Shown here: one piece after another, positions 1-11,800 of the stretch
Numbering within the stretch: the first letter of the stretch is position 1
Layout of the letters: every line of letters starts with the position of its first letter
Origin: CBCYMI01 sp965183855
GTDB taxonomy: Bacteria; Pseudomonadota; Alphaproteobacteria; Caulobacterales; Maricaulaceae
Direction of reading: 5' to 3'
NCBI GenBank assembly: GCA_965183855.1
Contig: CBCYMI010000037.1
Location: forward strand, 1 to 63,583
Length of the DNA: 63,583 bases
The notes under the pieces: model-generated
The model's database searches: none
The model's input: the letters and a program-made list of their open reading frames with translations, nothing else
What the model was told of the DNA's origin: nothing
Program-made: the position numbers and the translations under genes

Positions 1-932
1 AATCAAGAGAATATGGGGAGGCAAACCCAAGCCTAACAGGTATAATTACAGGCTTTAAGCTGGGTCAAGATTTAAGCGTATTAAACACAGCGCCAAGCTA
101 TGCCACGACAGCGACACCATCTAGCGATGTTGGAAATTATGCGATTACTGCCTCTGGTGGCGCAGATCAAAATTATGCCTTTAATTATACGCAAGGAACA
201 CTGAGCATTAATCAAGCAATGCTTAATGTGGTAGCAAATGATCAATCAAGAGAATATGGCGAGACCAATCCAAGCCTAACAGGCACAATTACAGGCTTTA
301 AGCTGGGTCAAGATTCAAACGTATTAAACACAGCGCCAAGCTATGCCACGACAGCAACACCATCTAGCGATGTTGGAAATTATGCGATTACTGCCTCTGG
401 TGGCGCAGATCAAAACTATGCCTTTAATTATACGCAAGGAACACTGAGCATTAATCAGGCAATGCTTAATGTCATGGCGAATAACAAATCTCGGCTTTTT
501 GGGGAAGAAAATCCTGTCTTTGATGGTATAATTTCTGGGTTTAAACTTGGACAGACAAAAGATATATTAGAGAATGCCAGCTTTGACTATGCTACAGATG
601 CAGGATTGGAAACTTCTCCTGGAAAGTATGATATTACTATTTCTGGTGGGGGTATAGAACAAAATTACGAATATCAAACTGTGAGCGGTATTTTGACAAT
701 AGAGGAAACAAACGAACTTCCTAAAACCGTTGAAATGGTTTCTAATTATTCTCTATTAGGCTCTGGTATAAATAATGGTATTCCTGTTTTATCAAATAAT
801 CCAAGAATAGAAGAAGATGCAGATAATACTGTTCGAAGAGAAATAACGGGTTTGGTTCGTATTACTGATTTTCTTTTTGCAGATGGTCAGCTTATGGATT
901 TATTTGATTTTTCCAACCCAAATAATAAATAG
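1..932 (+). CDS. C-terminal part of an MBG/YDG-repeat adhesin (5' end outside window)
   Basis: The reading frame is open from the left edge and ends in TAG at 930-932. It encodes almost two copies of the same 81-residue repeat that fills the large adhesin at 2840-12574 (core SREYGE..NPSLTG, ending in DQNYAFNYTQGT). A diverged last repeat follows (NKSRLFGEENPVFDG, from about 478), then a unique tail of about 75 residues ending near MDLFDF. The repeats resemble the MBG/YDG beta-sandwich modules of large secreted bacterial adhesins. The tail matches the end of the decayed copy at 1189-2302 but not the end of the large adhesin, so at least two C-terminal types exist here. The secretion domain is not visible because the gene starts before the window. 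Adhesion or surface function is inferred from the repeats. Confidence 0.8.
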   Translation, partial: SREYGEANPSLTGIITGFKLGQDLSVLNTAPSYATTATPSSDVGNYAITASGGADQNYAFNYTQGTLSINQAMLNVVANDQSREYGETNPSLTGTITGFKLGQDSNVLNTAPSYATTATPSSDVGNYAITASGGADQNYAFNYTQGTLSINQAMLNVMANNKSRLFGEENPVFDGIISGFKLGQTKDILENASFDYATDAGLETSPGKYDITISGGGIEQNYEYQTVSGILTIEETNELPKTVEMVSNYSLLGSGINNGIPVLSNNPRIEEDADNTVRREITGLVRITDFLFADGQLMDLFDFSNPNNK

Positions 933-1125
933 AATTGATTTTTGGTCTTAAGAACGAAATAAATAATGGACATTAAAGATTGTTTTATTATCTTTGGAGC
1001 AATCTATTTTTTTCGTATTCTTATTATATTTCAAGTATTAAGGATATATTTTAATCTGGGAGATATAAATATATCCAGCTTGGTTTGAGCTAATTTATTT
1101 ATATAATTATATAAATGATATTATA

Positions 1126-1188
1126 TTAAAAATAGCATAAGGCATGTTTGTTTAAGGTAGTAAAGGTTATCATTTTAGATCATAAATC
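1126..1188 (+). promoter_or_regulatory. Duplicated adhesin 5' leader
   Basis: This stretch is nearly identical to 2765-2827, the leader just upstream of the large adhesin start. Both contain AAAAATAGCATAA followed by GTTTGTTTAAGGTAGTAAAG and GTTATCATTTTA. In this copy the leader runs straight into sequence that lies about 3 kb inside the adhesin gene, with no start codon or secretion domain. It is best read as the promoter/leader of a formerly complete adhesin copy. Promoter activity is inferred; no clear -35/-10 pair was identified. Confidence 0.5.
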
Positions 1189-2302
1189 AGAGAATCCAAC
1201 GGGCAATCAGAGATAGTCTTTATTACCAGATGGAAGCTTGTTTGGAAAAACCTATGCTTTAAATTCACCTTCTATAATCGCTGCAGGAAATTGGTTTGTT
1301 TATGAAACAACAACGCGTCCTGTATTAGTTTATAATCTTGGTAATGGCAGTGTTGAATATGGGGAGACATATTCAGGAAATCACACTTCAACCTATTCAT
1401 CTGGTCTTGTCGGCGATGACCAATTAACAGATATTGGATTATCAGGTTCTGCTATGCTATCAACGAGCTATACGCAAGGAGATGATGTGGGGTATTTATG
1501 CAGGAGCTCTTACAGCAAGCCAGGCTAGTTTATTAACGAAGCTTGGATATCTTTTCAGTTTAATGCTGGGGATTTAACGGTTACCAAAGCGCCCCTCAGT
1601 GTTGTTGCAAACAATCAATCAAGAGAATATGGCGAGACCAATTAAAGCCTGACAGGTATAATTACAGGCTTTAAACTTGGAGAAAATGCAAATGTATTAG
1701 ACACAGCGCCAAGCTATGCCACAACTATGGTATCTAGTGATGTTAGAAACTCTCCCATCATGGTTTCTGGTAGATCAGACATTAATGATAATCTTACAAA
1801 CAATACACCAGCTATTTTAACGATCAATAAAGCTATCCTGACTGTTAAGGCAAATAATAAATCTCGACTTTTTAGAGAAGAAAATCCTGTTTTTGATAGT
1901 ATAATTTCTGGGTTCAAACTTGGATAGATAAAAAACATATTAGAAAATGCCAGCTTTGACTATGCTACAAATGCAGGATTAGAAACTGCTCCTGGAAAAT
2001 ATGATATTACTATTTCTGGTGGGGGTATAGAACAAAATTACGAATATCAAACTGTGAGCGGTATTTTAACAATAGAAGAAATAAATAAACTTCCCAAGAC
2101 CGTTGAAATGCTTTCTAATTATTCTCTATTAGGCTCTGGTATAAATAATGGTATTCCTGTTTTATCAAATAATCCAAGAATAGAAGAAGACGCAGATAAT
2201 ACTGTTCGAAGAGAAATAACGGGTTTGGTTCGTATTACTGATTTTCTTTTTGCAAATGGTCAGCTTATGGATTTATTTGATTTTTTCAAATATAAAAAAT
2301 AA
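1189..2302 (+). pseudogene. Internally deleted, decayed copy of the repeat adhesin
   Basis: From 1189 the sequence matches the large adhesin from about 5919 onward (starting ENPTGNQR), directly after a copy of that gene's leader, so about 3.1 kb holding the signal peptide, secretion domain and LamG-like domain is missing. Lesions relative to the intact copy are: TAG at 1214-1216, an extra G near 1490, a missing T near 1553, TAA at 1643-1645 and TAG at 1925-1927. Only one degenerate repeat remains (about 1610-1800). The 3' part (about 1835-2302) matches the C-terminal tail of the gene ending at 932. The element is therefore a mosaic: front from one adhesin type, end from the other. It cannot make a secreted adhesin and may act only as a silent sequence donor, which is inference. 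Confidence 0.85.
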
Positions 2303-2839
2303 ATAAAATCAGGATCTTATTTTAAATACTAAATAGCTAATAGGAATTATAGGCTATTTTATTGTTTTTAGAATCGTCTATTTTTTTCGTATTCTTACTA
2401 GAATTTAAACTTAAAAATATATTTTATAAAATATAAATATGTTAGATTAGCCTGAATCCAATTCATTGTTTATGAATATACAAATAGTATAGATACTACT
2501 ATTTAGCAGACAAAATAAGCTTTTAGTATTGAAATAAAATCATGAATTTCAAATCACCTTTTTTATCTTAATCTAACGATATAACCAATTATTTTATTCT
2601 TAATAAAAAATTCAAATATAAAAACATCCATTTTTTGCTCATAGCAATGTTTTCATTCCTATTAGAGGTCTTTTGTAAAAAGCACACATTTTAGTTAAGT
2701 TTGTGTAATATTGATTTAACTTTAAATTAATTACTTTATGTAATAAATGCAAATAAAAAATAAGCTAAAAATAGCATAAAGTAGGTTTGTTTAAGGTAGT
2801 AAAGGTTATCATTTTAAATCATAAAATGAGGACTTCATC
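2303..2839 (+). promoter_or_regulatory. Upstream region of the large adhesin
   Basis: This is 537 very AT-rich bases without a supportable gene. The first ~150 bases resemble the sequence after the upstream adhesin gene (933-1110; shared CTATTTTTTTCGTATTCTTA), so the tandem copies include their 3' flanks. The last ~75 bases are the leader duplicated at 1126-1188, carrying AAAAATAGCATAA at 2767-2779. A Shine-Dalgarno-like TGAGGA at 2827-2832 sits 7 bases before the TTG start at 2840. Confidence 0.45.
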
Positions 2840-5800
2840 TTGAAACGACATCTTAAATGCCTGCTAAAAAACACCTCTTTTTTATCTAATTCAATGATTG
2901 GAATTACAAGCTTTTTTGTCTTAAACACACAAGCAATTGCAAATCCAGTTAAAGATCAGATTATCAAAGGAACCGCTCAGATTGAACGGGCTGGAAAAAA
3001 ACTGAATGTCTATCAGTCTACTCAAAAAGCCATTATTAACTGGAAATCCTTTGATATTCAAAAAGATGAACATACGCAATTCCATCAACCCAATCAACAA
3101 GCAATTACCCTAAATCGAATTAAGGATACAAAACCTTCCGATATCTTGGGAAATCTTTCTGCGAATGGAACCCTTGTTTTAATTAATCCCAATGGCGTGT
3201 TCTTTGGTCCTCATGCAAAAATAGATGTAAATGGGTTAATCGCGACCAGCACAGATATTGATGATACTGCTTTTATGAAAGGAAGGCTTGATTTTACCAA
3301 GCCTGGAAAACCAAATGCAAGTATTCAAAATTATGGAGCAATTACGGTAAAACAAGCGGGACTCGTTGGGCTTGTTGCTCCTGGCGTGATAAATCAAGGA
3401 ATTATCACAGCACGTCTTGGGAAAGTCGCGCTTGCATCAGGAGATTTATTTACCATTGATCTTTATGGAGATGGATTGCTCTCTTTAAAACTCAGTGATC
3501 AGGTTGAAAAACAACTCGTATCCAATACAGGATTGATAGAGGCAAATGGGGGCGTTATTGCCTTAACTGCCGCTGCAGGTAGGGAAATTGTTGATAGTCT
3601 AATTGTAAATAAAGGGATCTTACAGGCTCAAACCGTCAAGGAAGTATCTGGGAAGATTATTTTATCTGCAAAAGGCAGTAATGCGGTTTCAGGTAATCTT
3701 ACAGAGAATAAGGGTAAGAAAGAAGGAAAAACGCTTGTTTTACATAAAGGGATTATCGATGTATCAGGACGAGATCTTGGAGAACAAGGCGGAGAGGTGC
3801 AAATCATAGGAGACCAGATTGGTATTCTTGATCATGGTGTGATTGATGCTTCTGGATATTCTGCTCCTCAATTTTCAGATGGCTCCCTCTCCACAATGGA
3901 AGCTATTTTATATTCTGTTCATGCGCAAAAAGGCACGGCAAGCATGGATATTAATGGAAGAGTAAAGAGCCATCAGGAATTTCTATCCAGTCCAAACCGT
4001 GCAGGGGGAAGTATTAGAATTGGTGGGGATTATTTAGGAAAAGGCTCTTTTCCCGCCGCGCAATCGGTTTATGTTTCCAAAAACGCGAGGATTTTAAACA
4101 ATGCTTTATCTAAAGGGGATGGTGGACGTACCATTATCTGGAGTGATGATCAGACCTATTTTGCAGGACTTGTTCAATCTCGTGGTGGGGAGCTTATTGG
4201 AAGTGGTGGTTTTTTAGAAACCTCTGGAAAACAGGGATTAATGGCAAAAGGCTATGCAGATTTAAATGCGCCTTATGGGCTTAAAGGAACATATTTATTG
4301 GATCCTTCTGATATTAGCATTTATGGAAATGTTGATCCAAAGACACTGAATCCTGATCATGTGTTATGGTTAGATGCTTCTGATTCTTCTACATTAATAA
4401 TTGAAAATAATAATACAATTACTGAATGGCGTGATAAAAGTTCCAAGAGTCATGATTTTTTTCTAAATGAAGGAAAGCCTGTTTTAAAGTCAGAATCAAT
4501 TAATGGTCTAGATGTCGTAGAGATTGGTAATAATGAAAGAATAAAAACGGCAGATAGTAATGATATTAATCTTAATAACCGTAATGAATTCACACGTTCT
4601 TTTACATTTAGAACAGAACCGAGCGTTCAGCCAAGACAAATTCTTTATAAGGAAGGAGCTCAAGTCAATGGGTTTAGCATTTATGTAGAGAAAGGTGTTT
4701 TATATGTCGGTGTTTATAATAATTATGGATCTAATATATCTTATATAGAAAAGCCTGTTGAAGGAGATCGTGTTTATCATGTGAATGCAAATTTTAATAC
4801 AGATCAAAATAAGTTTGAAGTGAGTATTAATGGAGAGGTTTTTACTCAAAATGCTCTAGGAATGTCTGTAGAATGGAACAATCACCCTGGTGATATTGTT
4901 TTTGGTGCGACAGATGGTAATATTATTAATCATTCAAGTCAGGCTTTTGAAGAACACAGAACAATTTCTGATATTGCAGAAGCTATTTTTTATAATGCGA
5001 GCTTAACGGAAACAGCTCGCCAATTATTAGAGCAATATAGTTCTGAAAAATGGGATATTGAATTGACAACTCTAGGAACAGGCTCAACAGAAGCAGAACG
5101 TGCCATGGCTTCAGATGGGTATTCTGTGTTTACAACCCGATATCTCGAACGCTTGTCTGAAGGGGCTAATATTGTCCTTCAAGCTGATAATACCATCACG
5201 CTTGATCTTAAAGGAGATAGCTTAAACCTATCTGATGATCGTTCCATTCATCTAACAACGACAACAGGAAATATCCTAACTGCTTCTACAGGCAGTATCT
5301 TAACCAATCGGACAGGATCAGGTGGAAATATAAGCTTTGCATCTGGAAATAATATACAGTTTGATCATGATTTTACTCTAAGTGCGCAAAATGGAGGAGA
5401 GATTACTCTATCAAGTTCTGCAAATGGCAGTATTGAAATTGCCAATGGCGTAACCCTTCAAATCCCTTCTGGAAATCTTGAATTGGAAACAAATAATTAT
5501 ACCAATGCTGGCAACATAACAGGAAATGCAAATGGTCAATTCAGCTTTAGACAAAAAACAGCAAATCTAACCTTGGGTGTTGGCAGTGGTGGCAGTCCTG
5601 ATATTTCATTATCCAATCTTCCAACTGCCTTTTCATCTTATCAGTTTGGACGTTCAGATGGAGGAGATATTTTTAATTATACAGCTTCTTTTGATGGCAA
5701 TGTTTCCTTTTTATCTTCGGGTCAGTTTATAAATGAAACGGCAATAATAAGCACGGGTAGTTTCCTGGTTAATGTCGGTGGAGATCTTGTTTTAAACAAT

Positions 5801-8800
5801 ACAATTACTTCAAATGCGAGCGGTTTGGAGGCTTTGGTTTTATCAGGTGGTGGGAATTTTCTAAATTCAGCAGGTGCTTCTGCTTTATCTGCTCCAAATG
5901 GGAGATGGTTGGTATATTTAGAGAATCCAACGGGCAATCAGAGACAATCTTTATTACCAGATGGAAGCTTGTTTGGAAAAACCTATGCTTTAAATTCACC
6001 TTCTATAATCGCTGCAGGAAATTGGTTTGTTTATGAAACAACAACGCGTCCTGTATTAGTTTATAATCTTGGTAATGGCAGTGTTGAATATGGGGATCCA
6101 TATTCAGGAAATCACACTTCAACCTATTCATCTGGTCTTGTCGGCGATGACCAATTAACAGATATTGGATTATCAGGTTCTGCTATGCTATCAACGAGCT
6201 ATACGCAAGGAGATGATGCGGGTATTTATGCAGGAGCTCTTACAGCAAGCCAGGCTAGTTTATTAACGAAGCTTGGATATCTTTTTCAGTTTAATACTGG
6301 AGATTTAACGGTTACCAAAGCGCCCCTCAGTATTGTTGCAAACAATCAATCAAGAGAATATGGCGAGGCTAATCCAAACCTGACAGGTATAATTACAGGC
6401 TTTAAACTTGGAGAAAATGCAAATGTATTAAACACAGCGCCAAGCTATGCCACGACAGCGACACAATCTAGCGATGTTGAAAATTATGCGATTACTGCCT
6501 CTGGTGGCTTAGATCAGAATTATGCCTTTAATTATACGCAAGGAACACTGAGCATTAATCAAGCAATGCTTAATGTGGTAGCAAATGATCAATCAAGAGA
6601 ATATGGCGAGACCAATCCAAGCCTGACAGGTATCATTACAGGCTTTAAACTGGGAGAAAATGCAAACGTATTAAACACAGCGCCAAGCTATGCCACGACA
6701 GCGACACCATCTAGCGATGTTGGAAGCTATAATATTACTGCCTCTGGTGGCTTAGATCAGAATTATGCCTTTAATTATACGCAAGGAACATTGAGCATTA
6801 ATCAAGCAATGCTTAATGTCATGGCAAATGATCAATCAAGAGAATATGGCGAAACTAATCCAAGCCTGACAGGTATAATTACAGGCTTTAAACTTGGAGA
6901 AAATGCAAATGTATTAAACACAGCGCCAAGCTATGCCACGACAGCGACACAATCTAGCGATGTTGAAAATTATGCGATTACTGCCTCTGGTGGCTTAGAT
7001 CAGAATTATGCCTTTAATTATACGCAAGGAACACTGAGCATTAATCAAGCAATGCTTAATGTGGTAGCAAATGATCAATCAAGAGAATATGGCGAGGCTA
7101 ATCCAAGCCTGACAGGTATAATTACAGGCTTTAAGCTTGGAGAAAATACAAATGTATTAGACACAGCGCCAAGCTATAACACTAGCGCTTTACAATCTAG
7201 CGATGTTGGAAGCTATAACATTACTGCCTCTGGTGGGTTAGATCAGAATTATGCCTTTAACTATACACAAGGCACGTTCACGATTAATCAGGCAATGCTT
7301 AATGTGGTAGCGGACAATCAATCAAGAGAATATGGCGAAACTAATCCAAGCCTGACAGGTATCATTACAGGCTTTAAGCTGGGTCAAGATTCAAACGTAT
7401 TAGACACAGCGCCAAGCTATACCACGACAGCGACACCATCTAGCGATGTTGGAAGCTATAACATTACGGTATCTGGTGGCTTAGATCAGAATTATGCCTT
7501 TAATTATACACAAGGAACACTGAGCATTAATCAGGCAATGCTTAATGTCATAGCGGACAATCAATCAAGAGAATATGGTGAGACCAATCCAAGCCTGACA
7601 GGTATCATTACAGGCTTTAAACTTGGAGAAAATGCAAACGTATTAGACACAGCGCCAAGCTATAACACTAGCGCTTTACAGTCTAGCGATGCTGGAAATT
7701 ATGCGATTACTGCTTCTGGTGGAGCAGATCAGAATTATGCCTTTAACTATACGCAAGGAACACTGAGCATTAATCAAGCAATGCTTAATGTGGTAGCAAA
7801 TGATCAATCAAGAGAATATGGCGAGACAAACCCAAGCCTGACAGGTATCATTACAGGCTTTAAGCTGGGTCAAGATTCAAATGTATTAGATACAGCGCCA
7901 AGCTATGCCACGACAGCGACACCATCTAGCGATGTTGGAAATTATGCGATTACTGCCTCTGGTGGAGCAGATCAGAATTATGCCTTTAACTATACGCAAG
8001 GCACGTTCACGATTAATCAGGCAATGCTTAATGTCATGGCAAATGATCAATCAAGAGAATATGGCGAGATCAATCCAAGCCTGACAGGTATCATTACAGG
8101 CTTTAAACTTGGAGAAAATGCAAACGTATTAGACACAGCGCCAAGCTATAACACTAGCGCTTTACAGTCTAGCGATGCTGGAAATTATGCGATTACGGTA
8201 TCTGGTGGCGCAGATCAAAATTATGCCTTTAATTATACGCAAGGCACGCTCACGATTACTCAAGCAATGCTTAATGTCATGGCAAATGATCAATCAAGAG
8301 AATATGGCGAGGCTAATCCAAACCTGACAGGTATAATTACAGGCTTTAAACTTGGAGAAAATGCAAATGTATTAGATACAGCGCCAAGCTATAACACTAG
8401 CGCTTTACAATCTAGTGATGTTGGAAGCTATAATATTACTGCCTCTGGTGGCGCAGATCAGAATTATGCCTTTAACTATACACAAGGCACGTTCACGATT
8501 AATCAAGCAATGCTTAATGTGGTAGCGGACAATCAATCAAGAGAATATGGCGAGGCTAATCCAAACCTGACAGGTATCATTACAGGCTTTAAGCTTGGAG
8601 AAAATGCAAATGTATTAGACACAGCGCCAAGCTATAACACGACAGCAACACCATCTAGCGATGTTGGAAATTATGCGATTACGGTATCTGGTGGCTTAGA
8701 TCAGAATTATGCCTTTAACTATACACAAGGCACGTTCACGATTAATCAAGCAATGCTTAATGTGGTAGCGGACAATCAATCAAGAGAATATGGCGAGACC

Positions 8801-11800
8801 AATCCAAGCCTGACAGGTATAATTACAGGCTTTAAGCTTGGAGAAAATACAAATGTATTAGACACAGCGCCAAGCTATAACACCACCGCTTTACAGTCTA
8901 GCGATGTTGGAAATTATGCGATTACGGTATCTGGTGGCTTAGATCAAAACTATGCCTTTAATTATACGCAAGGAACACTGAGCATTAATCAGGCAATGCT
9001 TAATGTGGTAGCGGATAATCAATCAAGAGAATATGGCGAGACAAACCCAAGCCTGACAGGTATCATTACAGGCTTTAAGCTGGGTCAAGATTCAAACGTA
9101 TTAGATACAGCGCCAAGCTATAACACTAGCGCTTTACAGTCTAGCGATGTTGGAAATTATGCGATTACGGTATCTGGTGGCGCAGATCAGAATTATGCCT
9201 TTAATTATACGCAAGGCACGTTCACGATTAATCAGGCAATGCTTAATGTGGTAGCGGACAATCAATCAAGAGAATATGGCGAGACAAACCCAAGCCTGAC
9301 AGGTATCATTACAGGCTTTAAGCTTGGAGAAAATGCAAATGTATTAGATACAGCGCCAAGCTATAACACTAGCGCTTTACAGTCTAGCGATGTTGGAAAT
9401 TATGCGATTACGGTATCTGGTGGTGCAGATCAGAATTATGCCTTTAACTATACGCAAGGCACGCTCACGATTAATCAAGCAATGCTTAATGTCATAGCGG
9501 ACAATCAATCAAGAGAATATGGCGAGGCTAATCCAAGCCTGACAGCTATCATTACAGGCTTTAAGCTGGGTCAAGATTCAAATGTATTAGATACAGCGCC
9601 AAGCTATAACACTAGCGCTTTACAGTCTAGCGATGTTGGAAATTATGCGATTACGGTATCTGGTGGCGCAGATCAAAATTATGCCTTTAATTATACGCAA
9701 GGAACACTGAGCATTAATCAGGCAATGCTTAATGTGGTAGCGGACAATCAATCAAGAGAATATGGCGAGACTAATCCAAGCCTGACAGGTATCATTACAG
9801 GCTTTAAGCTTGGGGAAAATACAAATGTATTAGACACAGCGCCAAGCTATAACACTAGCGCTTTACAGTCTAGCGATGCTGGAAATTATGCGATTACGGT
9901 ATCTGGTGGTGCAGATCAAAATTATGCCTTTAACTATACGCAAGGCACGCTCACGATTAATCAAGCAATGCTTAATGTGGTAGCAAATGATCAATCAAGA
10001 GAATATGGCGAGACCAATCCAAGCCTGACAGGTATAATTACAGGCTTTAAGCTGGGTCAAGATTCAAACGTATTAGACACAGCGCCAAGCTATACCACGA
10101 CAGCGACACCATCTAGCGATGTTGGAAATTATGCGATTACTGCCTCTGGTGGAGCAGATCAGAATTATGCCTTTAATTATACGCAAGGCACGTTCACGAT
10201 TAATCAAGCAATGCTTAATGTAGTAGCGGACAATCAATCAAGAGAATATGGCGAGGCTAATCCAAGCCTGACAGGTATCATTACAGGCTTTAAACTGGGA
10301 GAAAATGCAAACGTATTAAACACAGCGCCAAGCTATGCCACGACAGCGACACCATCTAGCGATGTTGGAAGCTATAATATTACTGCCTCTGGTGGCTTAG
10401 ATCAGAATTATGCCTTTAATTATACGCAAGGAACATTGAGCATTAATCAAGCAATGCTTAATGTCATGGCAAATGATCAATCAAGAGAATATGGCGAAAC
10501 TAATCCAAGCCTGACAGGTATAATTACAGGCTTTAAACTTGGAGAAAATGCAAATGTATTAAACACAGCGCCAAGCTATGCCACGACAGCGACACAATCT
10601 AGCGATGTTGAAAATTATGCGATTACCACCTCTGGTGGCTTAGATCAGAATTATGCCTTTAATTATACGCAAGGAACACTGAGCATTAATCAAGCAATGC
10701 TTAATGTGGTAGCAAATGATCAATCAAGAGAATATGGCGAGACAAACCCAAGCCTGACAGGTATCATTACAGGCTTTAAGCTGGGTCAAGATTCAAATGT
10801 ATTAGATACAGCGCCAAGCTATAACACCACCGCTTTACAGTCTAGCGATGTTGGAAATTATGCGATTACGGTATCTGGTGGCTTAGATCAAAACTATGCC
10901 TTTAATTATACACAAGGCACGTTCACGATTAATCAGGCAATGCTTAATGTGGTAGCGGACAATCAATCAAGAGAATATGGCGAGACAAACCCAAGCCTGA
11001 CAGGTATCATTACAGGCTTTAAGCTTGGAGAAAATGCAAACGTATTAGATACAGCGCCAAGCTATGCCACGACAGCGACACCATCTAGCGATGTTGGAAG
11101 CTATAACATTACTGCCTCTGGTGGCTTAGATCAGAATTATGCCTTTAATTATACGCAAGGAACACTGAGCATTAATCAAGCAATGCTTAATGTGGTAGCA
11201 AATGATCAATCAAGAGAATATGGCGAGACCAATCTAAGCCTGACAGGTATAATTACAGGCTTTAAGCTGGGTCAAGATTCAAACGTATTAGACACAGCGC
11301 CAAGCTATAACACTAGCGCTTTACAGTCTAGCGATGTTGGAAATTATGCGATTACGGTATCTGGTGGCGCAGATCAAAATTATGCCTTTAATTATACGCA
11401 AGGAACACTGAGCATTAATCAAGCAATGCTTAATGTGGTAGCGGACAATCAATCAAGAGAATATGGCGAGGCTAATCCAAGCCTGACAGGTATCATTACA
11501 GGCTTTAAGCTTGGAGAAAATACAAATGTATTAGACACAGCGCCAAGCTATAACACTAGCGCTTTACAATCTAGCGATGTTGGAAGCTATAACATTACTG
11601 CCTCTGGTGGGTTAGATCAGAATTATGCCTTTAACTATACACAAGGCACGTTCACGATTAATCAGGCAATGCTTAATGTGGTAGCGGACAACCAATCAAG
11701 AGAATATGGCGAGACCAATCCAAGCCTGACAGGTATCATTACAGGCTTTAAGCTGGGTCAAGATTCAAACGTATTAGACACCGCGCCAAGCTATACCGCG

